Shown piece after piece: positions 9,036-16,187 of a stretch of DNA of 45,162 nt (position 1 is its first letter; every line of letters starts with the position of its first letter). A program made the position numbers and the translations under genes. The stretch lies in the NCBI GenBank assembly GCA_002502625.1, contig DAPV01000035.1, forward strand, positions 73,624 through 118,785. Reading direction: 5' to 3'. The notes below the pieces were generated by a model. That model was not told the origin of the DNA, did no database searches, and saw only the letters and a program-made list of their open reading frames with translations. This DNA comes from Euryarchaeota archaeon UBA125 (GTDB lineage: Archaea > Thermoplasmatota > Poseidoniia > Poseidoniales > Thalassarchaeaceae).

Positions 9036-10178
9036 TTACCCAATTGAAAGGCCATATGCCCGTCCTATAGTTCCATAACGATGCAAAAGATCTTGTAGAT
9101 AGATTCGAGGATTTTGAGTTCCAATCATTTCAACCTCAGTTAAAGCCAATGCGTCTAACAACTCTTGACGCATAGAATCAGGAATAGATAATCGACCATT
9201 CATTACTGCCATATGGACTTGATTTACAATATCGCTGCCTTCTAATGCATGTTCACGAAGCATGTTATCTAATTCACGTAATGCTCCTGCTGGAGTGCGC
9301 TTTCTTCTATTACCAACTTGTTCATTCTTCCATTCATTCACTCTACCTCGTATGGCCAATTCAACCATATGACGGCCCGCTTGTAATGTGACAGAATTGA
9401 CTAATCTTACTACTGCTTCTCTATCTTGTGCTAATCCCCTATGTACCAATAAATCAAGAGTGAAAATTGCCTTACGTAGATCTCCATTTGAAATATGTGC
9501 AATATCTCCAAAAACACCATCTGAAACTTTTATGTTTTCCTTGGTAACAATTTCACGAAGTAGAGTCTCGATTTGTTCTAAAGTGGGAGAAGGTAAACGA
9601 ATAGATCTAGTTCTAGAACGTAAAGCGTCAATTATCCTACTTGGAGATCTAGCTACCAAAATAAATCGAGATGTTTTTCCTGATTTTTCCATCATTCTTC
9701 TAAGGTATGCTTGTCTTTTCATTCCGAGGTGATCTGCATCTTCAATAATGATTAATCTGGAAATTGGAATTCTTCCATCTTGTAAATCTATTTCTTCTCC
9801 TCCTGGAGGAGGATCTGATGAGTTTGTTTCCCATAATGATCTATCAAACGCATCCAAACTAGTTCTATTTGCTAATGTGGATGATGAATCGGATCCGCCT
9901 TTCAAAAATTCTTCAAACTTACCCATTGCTCCAGATGATCCCGCTAAATCTCTAGCTTGTAACACATGATGTGTTGCTTCCCAACCCGGGCCCAAAACTT
10001 GCCGAGCAACTAACTTCCAAGCTGTTGTTTTCCCACAACCTGTTGGACCTGATATCAACAAATGTGGAGGGTCACCCTCCATACTTGCAGAAAATAAAGC
10101 GTCACGAAGGTTTTGGGGCAATAATAACTCATCAAAACGACGAGGGGAGTGTGTCGTTAACCAAAGTGCCACACACAC
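9036..10178 (-). CDS. Replication factor C small subunit-like clamp-loader ATPase
   Basis: This AAA+ ATPase of the clamp-loader family helps load the PCNA sliding clamp on DNA. Walker A is GPTGCGKT (44-51), Walker B is IIIEDAD (143-149), and the sensor 1 region is FILVARSPSRI (172-182). The SRC motif that supplies the trans arginine finger reads SRT (188-190). The opening ALWLTTHSPRRFDEL parallels the family start LWVEKYRP. At 380 residues it is longer than usual, with a Ser/Gly-rich insertion at about 85-138 between Walker A and B. The start is GTG. A diverged second small-subunit paralogue is the likely identity. Confidence 0.85.
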   Translation of the reverse strand: MCVALWLTTHSPRRFDELLLPQNLRDALFSASMEGDPPHLLISGPTGCGKTTAWKLVARQVLGPGWEATHHVLQARDLAGSSGAMGKFEEFLKGGSDSSSTLANRTSLDAFDRSLWETNSSDPPPGGEEIDLQDGRIPISRLIIIEDADHLGMKRQAYLRRMMEKSGKTSRFILVARSPSRIIDALRSRTRSIRLPSPTLEQIETLLREIVTKENIKVSDGVFGDIAHISNGDLRKAIFTLDLLVHRGLAQDREAVVRLVNSVTLQAGRHMVELAIRGRVNEWKNEQVGNRRKRTPAGALRELDNMLREHALEGSDIVNQVHMAVMNGRLSIPDSMRQELLDALALTEVEMIGTQNPRIYLQDLLHRYGTIGRAYGLSIG

Positions 10179-10217
10179 TGAACTGAGGGGGGGTCTTTCA
10201 ATTCAACGCAAGGGTAA

Positions 10218-10370
10218 TTATTCTGCAATAACTGATTTGTAACCACCACGTCGGGGTTTAGAGAAAATTCGATAGCCGCAGGATTTGCACTGAAGTGTAC
10301 TGGTTTCACCCATTGTATCAATAGCAATCATGTGTCCACACCTAAGACATCGATAGTCGACTTCTGCCAT
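10218..10370 (-). CDS. rpoP: DNA-directed RNA polymerase subunit P (Rpb12-like zinc ribbon)
   Basis: This 50-residue gene encodes the small archaeal RNA polymerase subunit P. The sequence begins MAEVDYRCLRCG and has two CxxC knuckles (Cys8/Cys11 and Cys28/Cys31) that form one zinc site. The diagnostic CGYRIFSKPR follows, and the tail is basic. It is a structural subunit of the transcription enzyme. It lies 39 bases upstream of the clamp-loader gene on the same strand and is divergent from the membrane protein at 10444, a reasonable information-processing pair. Confidence 0.93.
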   Translation of the reverse strand: MAEVDYRCLRCGHMIAIDTMGETSTLQCKSCGYRIFSKPRRGGYKSVIAE

Positions 10371-10406
10371 AACACGCCGACATAGGCCTCATTATTGAAT
10401 GCGACG

Positions 10407-10415
10407 GTATAATAT
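10407..10415 (+). promoter_or_regulatory. Candidate TATA box for the membrane protein at 10444
   Basis: TATAATATT is centred about 33 bases before the ATG at 10444. This favours that ATG as the start over the in-frame ATG at 10399, which would place the box inside the coding sequence. It could also be read from the other strand towards rpoP, but it lies less well placed for that gene. Confidence 0.35.
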
Positions 10416-10443
10416 TGAAAACAGAAAGGTTGCACGAGAATGC

Positions 10444-12003
10444 ATGGATGATGATTACCAACCTGACTTAAGTGGCGAAGGTGGTGTTCTTGGAGCGCTG
10501 TTTATGACTGCTTTTGGTTCTCCATTTTTGGGTGCAGGTCTGTTTACCCTCGTTGCAGGAGTCGGTATACTTCTTAACGAAGGTCTTGAAGGACTGTTTT
10601 TGATTTTCTTTAGTTTGCCTTTCATAGGTGTTGGAGGAATGATAGTATTTGGTGGATTATACAACATAGGGATAGGTATTGGAATCATAAGACAGAAGGA
10701 CAATTTGTCAACTCCACCAACTAATATCCAGTCGCAAAGTCAAACATTCTTGGGAATTAGCTCTGAATCTGTTGTATTCTCCAATCCTCTGGTAATTAAT
10801 ACGGAATCTCTGAAAAAAGAAATCTCACTTGAAAAATCCAATGAATTACCTCGAGAAGTAGTTGATCTACTCTCTTCTAGCAAAGAGTTCTGGGTTTTAC
10901 AATTATCTCCTGGTGAACGTTTTTTTCAGATGCACATCGAGAGCGGGCTAATTGAGTACTGGGTTGATGGTGCAATGCAGCATCAGCAAACCGGCAATAT
11001 TGATGATGCGCTAAAATATCTTGAATCAATAATCTTCGAAGAAGATGTACAGCAAAGTGAGGATTTAGTTGATGTTTTTAAGCAACAACTAGAACATTCG
11101 ATACAGCAACAGGAGTTGGACTTTCAACTAGATAATGAAATTAAATCCGCCAGTGAACATTTAGTAAAAGACTCAGAAACCATTCAAACTCATTCTGGAA
11201 TAGGAATTGGTTCACGTTTGCGTGTTTTGTTAAATAATGGCTTCCCGGTGTTGGTTTTTATTTTGTTTGGTTTATACTTTTTCACGCCATTGGGTGCGAT
11301 TATGGACGAGGTCTTCGAGGAGGAGATACCCGATACTTGGTGTGATGGTACGAATCACTATCCTGTAACAGTGCCAATAACTATGCAAAGTGAATTGGTA
11401 GCAGATTATGACACCGTTAACGGAGAGACCATGTCATATGGGATGGATAATCGTAATACAAATACCGATTCTAAAATGGAATTGGCAATAAATGGAGGCG
11501 TTTGCAACTACCAATACAGAGTGGGAGATACGCAGGGTTTCGAGTTTACATATCGGTTAGATCATGTAACTAATATTGATGGAGTTAGTATTTTGGTAAT
11601 GGACCATCCACTTGGCCTTACAAATGGCTATTCTGGTGTCACCATAGAAACTACCACTGATAATGGTTCAAACTGGGAATTACAGTATTCGTCTCGATTC
11701 ATGTTTGGTGAATACGAGAGGGGGGCAACTTTCGAAGAAGTGCATGAAAATTTTTCTTACAATGAATGGTACAGGCATCAATTTGACAAAACGGTTAGTA
11801 ATGTAACGCATGTAAGATTGATAACAGCAGTAGCCGATCAGTCAGAAGATTCTGCAGTAAGTTTCTCGGCGCTTAGAATTGATGCTGAAGGTGATTATGA
11901 TTATCCCGATTATCGTCTTTGTAACGCTACTTGGGACGGACGGTTTGTTAACTCAACCAGCGACATGATTGAATGGCCTGTCGTTGGGTCATTGGGTTGC
12001 TAA
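10444..12003 (+). CDS. Membrane protein with secreted beta-rich C-terminal domain, unknown
   Basis: The chosen ATG (10444) gives about 519 residues beginning MDDDYQPDLSGEGG. An ATG at 10399 adds 15 residues. Two Gly-rich hydrophobic helices lie in residues about 18-75. A long polar segment with Gln/Glu-rich helices follows (about 120-240), and a third helix lies at about 260-280. The remaining 230 residues are probably outside. They contain four Cys (in TWCDG, GGVCNY, RLCNAT and the C-terminal residue) and a strand-rich pattern reminiscent of a discoidin or lectin-like fold (VTIETTTDNGSNWELQY). No family is assigned with certainty. It probably displays a binding domain at the cell surface. 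Confidence 0.7.
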   Translation: MDDDYQPDLSGEGGVLGALFMTAFGSPFLGAGLFTLVAGVGILLNEGLEGLFLIFFSLPFIGVGGMIVFGGLYNIGIGIGIIRQKDNLSTPPTNIQSQSQTFLGISSESVVFSNPLVINTESLKKEISLEKSNELPREVVDLLSSSKEFWVLQLSPGERFFQMHIESGLIEYWVDGAMQHQQTGNIDDALKYLESIIFEEDVQQSEDLVDVFKQQLEHSIQQQELDFQLDNEIKSASEHLVKDSETIQTHSGIGIGSRLRVLLNNGFPVLVFILFGLYFFTPLGAIMDEVFEEEIPDTWCDGTNHYPVTVPITMQSELVADYDTVNGETMSYGMDNRNTNTDSKMELAINGGVCNYQYRVGDTQGFEFTYRLDHVTNIDGVSILVMDHPLGLTNGYSGVTIETTTDNGSNWELQYSSRFMFGEYERGATFEEVHENFSYNEWYRHQFDKTVSNVTHVRLITAVADQSEDSAVSFSALRIDAEGDYDYPDYRLCNATWDGRFVNSTSDMIEWPVVGSLGC

Positions 12004-12062
12004 TCGTTTTTCCATATCTTTATCCAAACAACAACTGAAGGAGTCATTAAATGAATAATCAC

Positions 12063-12497
12063 TTAATCAGTTATGTCGTTCAAATAATATGCCACATTGA
12101 TAATCCCAGCAAAACAAACCCAGGCGATATACGGCCAAACTAATTTTGATGCTGTTGGAGCGTGTTCGTATATCAACCAAGCATATATTGTTGTGAAAAT
12201 GACCATTCCCAAAATCATAAGACTAGACATAAGATAATTTGCAGAATTAAACACGCCACTCCAAGTAAAATTGAGCGCAAGTTGTATGAGGAATAAGATT
12301 ACAATAATAGCAAAATAGTCAATTTCATTTATTTTAGTAAGAAAAATGGAGAAGCTAATGGCAATCATTGTGTAAAGAACCATCCAAACGGGTCCAATAA
12401 TCCAACTAGGTGGTTGAAAAAATGGTTGATATTCTGAATTAAATGTCAAAAAAAATACCCCAAGTGAATTATGATGATTTTGCTTTTTTGCAGACAT
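12063..12497 (-). CDS. TspO/MBR-family membrane protein, short N-terminus
   Basis: TspO proteins are five-helix membrane proteins linked to porphyrin and stress signalling. The diagnostic segment FQPPSWIIGPVWMVLYTMIA matches the family PPSWVFGPVWT signature, and LALNFTWSGVFN and YPYIAW-like parts follow. From the ATG at 12497 the product is 144 residues with four clear helices. The usual first helix is missing or reduced to LGVFFLTF. The open frame continues to 12614, but that part overlaps the amidotransferase gene and is hydrophilic. An eight-A run (12448-12455, plus strand) could hide a frameshift. It overlaps the preceding gene's stop by 29 bases. Confidence 0.75.
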   Translation of the reverse strand: MSAKKQNHHNSLGVFFLTFNSEYQPFFQPPSWIIGPVWMVLYTMIAISFSIFLTKINEIDYFAIIVILFLIQLALNFTWSGVFNSANYLMSSLMILGMVIFTTIYAWLIYEHAPTASKLVWPYIAWVCFAGIINVAYYLNDITD

Positions 12498-13065
12498 CGA
12501 CGAAATTTTCAAACATTTTTCTACCAAACTCTGAATGATCAACTTCAGGATGGAATTGGAGGCCGAACCTGTCTTTAGTTTCATTTTCCATTGCTTGGAC
12601 TTTGCATGAATCACTGCTAGCCGTAATTCGGAAATTTTCTGGGACTATAGTGACTTCGTCATTATGTGATTCCCAAACTTGTTGAATCTCTGGTGTGTTT
12701 GCAAAAATTAAGCCTCCTCCGTCGACTAAACTAATTTGGGCAGCACCAAATTCTGGTTCAGGTGCCGGTGCTGCTTGGCCACCATAATATCCTGCCATGA
12801 ATTGGTGTCCTGCACAAATACCCAATATTGGGATATCTAATGTAAGATATTGTGCACAATTTGCTAATTCTCCAGTAACCCCCACTCGTTCCGCTCCACC
12901 CGAAAGAATGAGTCCGTCTAACTTCCGTAACTCATTCAATGGCGTATCATTTGGCAAAATTTTCGTATCAACACCAAGATATCTGAGCATTCTCCATTCT
13001 CTGTGAGTCCATTGTCCCCCGTTATCAATCACATCGATCAACATGCGGGGCTCGGTTTCACCCAT
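12469..13065 (-). CDS. guaA: GMP synthase, glutamine amidotransferase subunit
   Basis: In archaea GMP synthase is split, and this subunit hydrolyses glutamine and passes ammonia to the ATP-pyrophosphatase subunit to convert XMP to GMP. The class I amidotransferase pattern is complete. The family opening is LIDVIDNGGQWTHREWRMLR, the nucleophile Cys is in GICAGHQ, and the His/Glu pair is in FHPEVDHSE. Length about 198 residues is normal. Starts at 13086 (GTG), 13065 (ATG) and 13044 (ATG) are possible. The last fits the family N-terminus most tightly, and 13065 is kept as a compromise. The synthetase subunit is not in the window. Confidence 0.93.
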   Translation of the reverse strand: MGETEPRMLIDVIDNGGQWTHREWRMLRYLGVDTKILPNDTPLNELRKLDGLILSGGAERVGVTGELANCAQYLTLDIPILGICAGHQFMAGYYGGQAAPAPEPEFGAAQISLVDGGGLIFANTPEIQQVWESHNDEVTIVPENFRITASSDSCKVQAMENETKDRFGLQFHPEVDHSEFGRKMFENFVDVCKKAKSS

Positions 13066-13101
13066 GGATGTGCCCCAAACAGTCACTCCATGAAACTATC
13101 A

Positions 13102-13896
13102 TTAATTCACAAGTTGCTTTCTTTGCATTTCTTGTTCTAATTTTGTAAGATTTAAGGCAATAGATGCAAGATCGGTTCCAAAACCAAGAATAAATTGATT
13201 TCGAATTACAATTGCTGGACCTGTCATTTGAGTTATGGCTTCGGTAATCTCGCCGATTTGACTTTCTTCGCTCCCTTCATCAATAATTGCAATTCTACCA
13301 AGGCCTATGTGACTTACATCTAATACGAAAATATCTTCATTGCTAGATGCCGCTACTGTCCAAGGTGAATGTGTCAAAATTGCTGCTGCCTTACCTGGAT
13401 TATTGAGAGAAAGTTGTGCGAGTAAAACAAATATCAATCTATGGTGCTCTGGAGCTTCTTTAGATGCACTCATCCCCAAATTAGAAGATATAATGTCTGA
13501 TGGACTTAATTCAGATAGAATGGTTCCGTTCTTAGTCATATGAACAATACCAGCGACAGTAGGGTCTAATTGAGCTATTATTCCACCATTGGAACGAATT
13601 AAGGAATCTAAATGAATTCTGGTTCCAATCTTATTGAATAATGAATGGAAATTAAGATCGCTTTCAACTAAGAAATCAGAATCTTGTACCAAGGACTGTT
13701 CAGTGATTATTGGAGGTTGAGAAGATGCTTGTTGGATCATGTCTGAAAATTCCGAGTTTTCTGGATTTGTTGTATTGTTAACGGGTGATGTTTTTGGAGC
13801 CCCAAATAAGCCAGAACCTCCCATTGAGGGTCGAGCACGATTACGGGAAGTTGGGCGTGTTTGTGGGGAGGTTGGGGGTTGAGTTTCGTCGTCCAT
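13102..13896 (-). CDS. Class II aldolase/adducin-fold protein with lost metal ligands
   Basis: This is a 264-residue soluble protein. Residues 1-85 are low-complexity Pro/Ser/Thr/Asn. From about 85 the order of elements follows the class II aldolase/adducin fold: a GGI turn, KNGTILSELSPSDI (strand-turn before the active site), APEHHRLIFVLLAQL, AAAILTHSPWTVAAS and GPAIVIRNQFILGFGTDLASIA. In active enzymes the fourth element reads HTH and the last reads NHG. Here they are LTH and NQF, so two zinc ligands are replaced. A non-catalytic structural or regulatory role is likely. It lies 37 bases upstream of the guaA subunit in the same direction. Confidence 0.65.
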   Translation of the reverse strand: MDDETQPPTSPQTRPTSRNRARPSMGGSGLFGAPKTSPVNNTTNPENSEFSDMIQQASSQPPIITEQSLVQDSDFLVESDLNFHSLFNKIGTRIHLDSLIRSNGGIIAQLDPTVAGIVHMTKNGTILSELSPSDIISSNLGMSASKEAPEHHRLIFVLLAQLSLNNPGKAAAILTHSPWTVAASSNEDIFVLDVSHIGLGRIAIIDEGSEESQIGEITEAITQMTGPAIVIRNQFILGFGTDLASIALNLTKLEQEMQRKQLVN

Positions 13897-13920
13897 CGAG
13901 TTTCTAATGTAGCAAGCCGA

Positions 13921-13928
13921 TTATATAC
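13921..13928 (+). promoter_or_regulatory. TATA box of tRNA-Asp
   Basis: TTATATAC begins 32 bases before the first tRNA base. Both the sequence and the distance match archaeal stable-RNA promoters. This is the best-supported promoter in the window. Confidence 0.7.
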
Positions 13929-13952
13929 AGGTTGGCCTTGGGAAGAATCCCT

Positions 13953-14028
13953 GCCCCGATGGTGTAGTGGCCTATCATGCAGCCCTGTCGAGGCTGCGAC
14001 CCGGGTTCAAATCCCGGTCGGGGCGCCA
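13953..14028 (+). tRNA. tRNA-Asp (anticodon GTC)
   Basis: The acceptor stem is GCCCCGA with TCGGGGC (13953-13959 and 14018-14024). The anticodon stem GCAGCC/GGCTGC encloses CTGTCGA, giving anticodon GTC for Asp. The T stem is CCGGG/CCCGG with loop TTCAAAT. G14025 is the discriminator, the usual identity base for tRNA-Asp. CCA is encoded at 14026-14028, unlike the Arg tRNA in the same window. Confidence 0.96.
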
Positions 14029-14048
14029 TTTATGATTGAAAAATAACA

Positions 14049-15236
14049 TCATTCAGGTTGGATTCTGATCCAAAATCCAACCATCGATTTAGTTGCTCCA
14101 TATTGTTTTCTTACTTTGAAAGAAATATCAGAATGAGAACACCTATTTGGTAAAATCGAAAATAATCTATCTGATAGTGTTGATAATTCATCAGTGGGCA
14201 ATATACTCCACCCTCGAATTATTGACGGTGTATCTTTTCTCAATAAATGAATCAGATGAGGTAGGTGTTCCAATGAGTCATGTGGCAAATTAACAAATAA
14301 GACATCCCAACAACCGTGTTGATTTCTATCCGAGGCCAAGACTAGAGCATCCATATTTGCTACTTGAATTTCTTCAGTAACTTGGAGAATCCCATCGATT
14401 TCAGAAACTGATAACGATTTCAATGGAGAAAGATTTCTAAACAAATATGGGATACAAGCAGGATTCAAATCATTAGCTAAAATTGAACCTGTTAATCCAT
14501 GGTGAGAAAGAAGGTGTGCTAGATTGGGACCGACCCCGCAGTATAAGTCGCAAACCGCTAATGGTCTGTTTATTTCGTCTCTAAAATGTAAAAGTTTACG
14601 AGTTGTTTCCAAACGTTCATTTTCTAATTTTCCTGAATAGTATACCTCTCTAGGATCGAGATGAATCTGTAATCCAGATTCTTTGATGATTGTTTCTGAA
14701 TTCAATAATTCAACTGGAACCTCTTCTAATTCATTTCCTTGAAGAATTTTGTCCAATCTTATTGCTGCAACCTCTAAATCACGAACTCGAAATTTTCCTT
14801 TTACTCCATAATCAAAAAGAGTTAGTCGAATTCTGGGGTGAGTTTGCATTTTTGCCCTCACCAAAGCATCAACATAATCTGGAATCTCGTCGCTGAATCT
14901 ATGGGCAGGTTGAATCATAATATCTCCAATTATTTCATGTCCTGTCGACAATCTATCATCTAATCTTGAAAACATTTCTTGACCTATCTCTTTCTCAAAA
15001 ATTTCTTTCCATGAGCCATGATTTTGAGGGTTTGAAATTGGATTGATGTATACAATATCTCCAATTATGTTTTCAGGAAGTATATCAGGAAATTCATCAC
15101 TCAAAGGAATTACTATCTTATTTTCTTCGATTTGGTGTATTCGAAATTCTGAAGATTGCCAATCATTTGCTCGAATTATCTCAATAATTTCTTGGGCCCT
15201 ATCAGTCGGTACGCTCAAATGACGCATGTAACCCAT
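14049..15236 (-). CDS. Trm5-like tRNA (guanine37-N1) methyltransferase
   Basis: The Trm5/TYW2 family modifies G37 next to the anticodon using S-adenosylmethionine. The 395-residue protein has a diverged N-terminal half and a class I methyltransferase half. VYYSGKLENERL (198-209) is the family linker (usually FSPRLxxER). SAM motif I is DLYCGVGPN (230-238), and DLNPACIPY (256-264) follows. The catalytic-region motif NLPHDSLEHLP starts near 316 and is highly characteristic. Starts at 15236 or 15227 are possible. The C-terminal half fits best with Trm5, but the unusual N-terminus leaves a TYW2-like role open. It is divergent from dphB. Confidence 0.85.
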   Translation of the reverse strand: MGYMRHLSVPTDRAQEIIEIIRANDWQSSEFRIHQIEENKIVIPLSDEFPDILPENIIGDIVYINPISNPQNHGSWKEIFEKEIGQEMFSRLDDRLSTGHEIIGDIMIQPAHRFSDEIPDYVDALVRAKMQTHPRIRLTLFDYGVKGKFRVRDLEVAAIRLDKILQGNELEEVPVELLNSETIIKESGLQIHLDPREVYYSGKLENERLETTRKLLHFRDEINRPLAVCDLYCGVGPNLAHLLSHHGLTGSILANDLNPACIPYLFRNLSPLKSLSVSEIDGILQVTEEIQVANMDALVLASDRNQHGCWDVLFVNLPHDSLEHLPHLIHLLRKDTPSIIRGWSILPTDELSTLSDRLFSILPNRCSHSDISFKVRKQYGATKSMVGFWIRIQPE

Positions 15237-15281
15237 CTTAACCAGTCAGGGTACTGATTTGACGGTGACGGAGAGAATTGC

Positions 15282-16136
15282 ATGGATTCTAACGGTTTAT
15301 TCCTAATCGGTATGGGCCCAGGAGGGGTTTCCAATATGACTGAAGGGGCAATTAGTGCGGCAAAGGCTGCTGACCATCGGCGATATGAAGCATATACTGC
15401 GCTTTGGTCAGAAGAAGATCTTTCTGAACTTGAAGACAGAATTGGACCTATTGAAAAAATTATGCGCCCCGAAGTAGAGAAGCCAGCCCAACTTCTCGAA
15501 TTGGCATCCACTTCTTCTGTTGCATTGTTGGTTGTCGGAGACCCGCTTCAAGCAACTACTCACGTCGACTTGCAACTACAAGCTGCTGAAGCTGGTGTAT
15601 CCTGTTCAGTAATACATGGTATTTCGATAACAAGTATTGTATCGGGAGCTGTTGGCCTTTCTAATTACAAGTTCGGAAGACAAACAACACTGACCTATTC
15701 GTATGAAGGAGGATGGATCGCCACTTCTCCTCTAGAGGTAATTGGACTGAATCATGCTCAAGGATTGCATACTCTTGCATTCCTTGACTTAGATCCAACT
15801 GGTGCTGGAACTGGTGACCAGCGTCCTATGCAACCTAAGGATGCCGTCGAGTCCTTACTATCAATGGCAGAAAAATTACTTTTGTATAGTGAAGAAATGC
15901 CAACAGATACAGTATATGATAGGATGAAATTTGATTCGGTGGTCAAAATTTGTAATGAAATTTCTTCACTAATGGTTATTCTCTGTAGTGATATGGGGAC
16001 TAAGAAGCAAGCAATTCGATATCTTTCTGTTTCAGAATTAAGTGGTGCCACTGAAGGTGGGTTACATTGTCTAGTAATTCCGTCCGAACTGAGTGAAGTT
16101 GAAGTTACAGCATTACAGCGCTGGACAAAGAAATGA
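15282..16136 (+). CDS. dphB: Diphthine synthase
   Basis: This SAM-dependent methyltransferase methylates the modified histidine of elongation factor 2 on the way to diphthamide. The fold is of the tetrapyrrole methylase type. GLFLIGMGPGG is at residues 5-15. The diagnostic GDPLQATTHVDLQLQA (86-101) includes the TTH signature, and HGISITSIVSGAVGLSNYKFG (112-132) is typical. Length 284 is slightly above the usual 255-265. The ATG at 15282 places the first strand at the N-terminus as expected. The unknown basic protein at 16188 follows 51 bases later and may be co-expressed. Confidence 0.95.
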   Translation: MDSNGLFLIGMGPGGVSNMTEGAISAAKAADHRRYEAYTALWSEEDLSELEDRIGPIEKIMRPEVEKPAQLLELASTSSVALLVVGDPLQATTHVDLQLQAAEAGVSCSVIHGISITSIVSGAVGLSNYKFGRQTTLTYSYEGGWIATSPLEVIGLNHAQGLHTLAFLDLDPTGAGTGDQRPMQPKDAVESLLSMAEKLLLYSEEMPTDTVYDRMKFDSVVKICNEISSLMVILCSDMGTKKQAIRYLSVSELSGATEGGLHCLVIPSELSEVEVTALQRWTKK

Positions 16137-16187
16137 GCAAGGAGCTCCATCACAGGTCTGAAACGATAAGGGGGGGTACGAAGAACA

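Noticed and set aside
12498..12614. Longer N-terminus for the TspO homologue
   Set aside because: The extra 39 residues are basic and hydrophilic and lie inside the amidotransferase gene. TspO proteins start with a membrane helix.
13861..14046. A 61-codon open frame on the plus strand
   Set aside because: It runs through the tRNA-Asp gene and starts inside the aldolase-like gene on the other strand.
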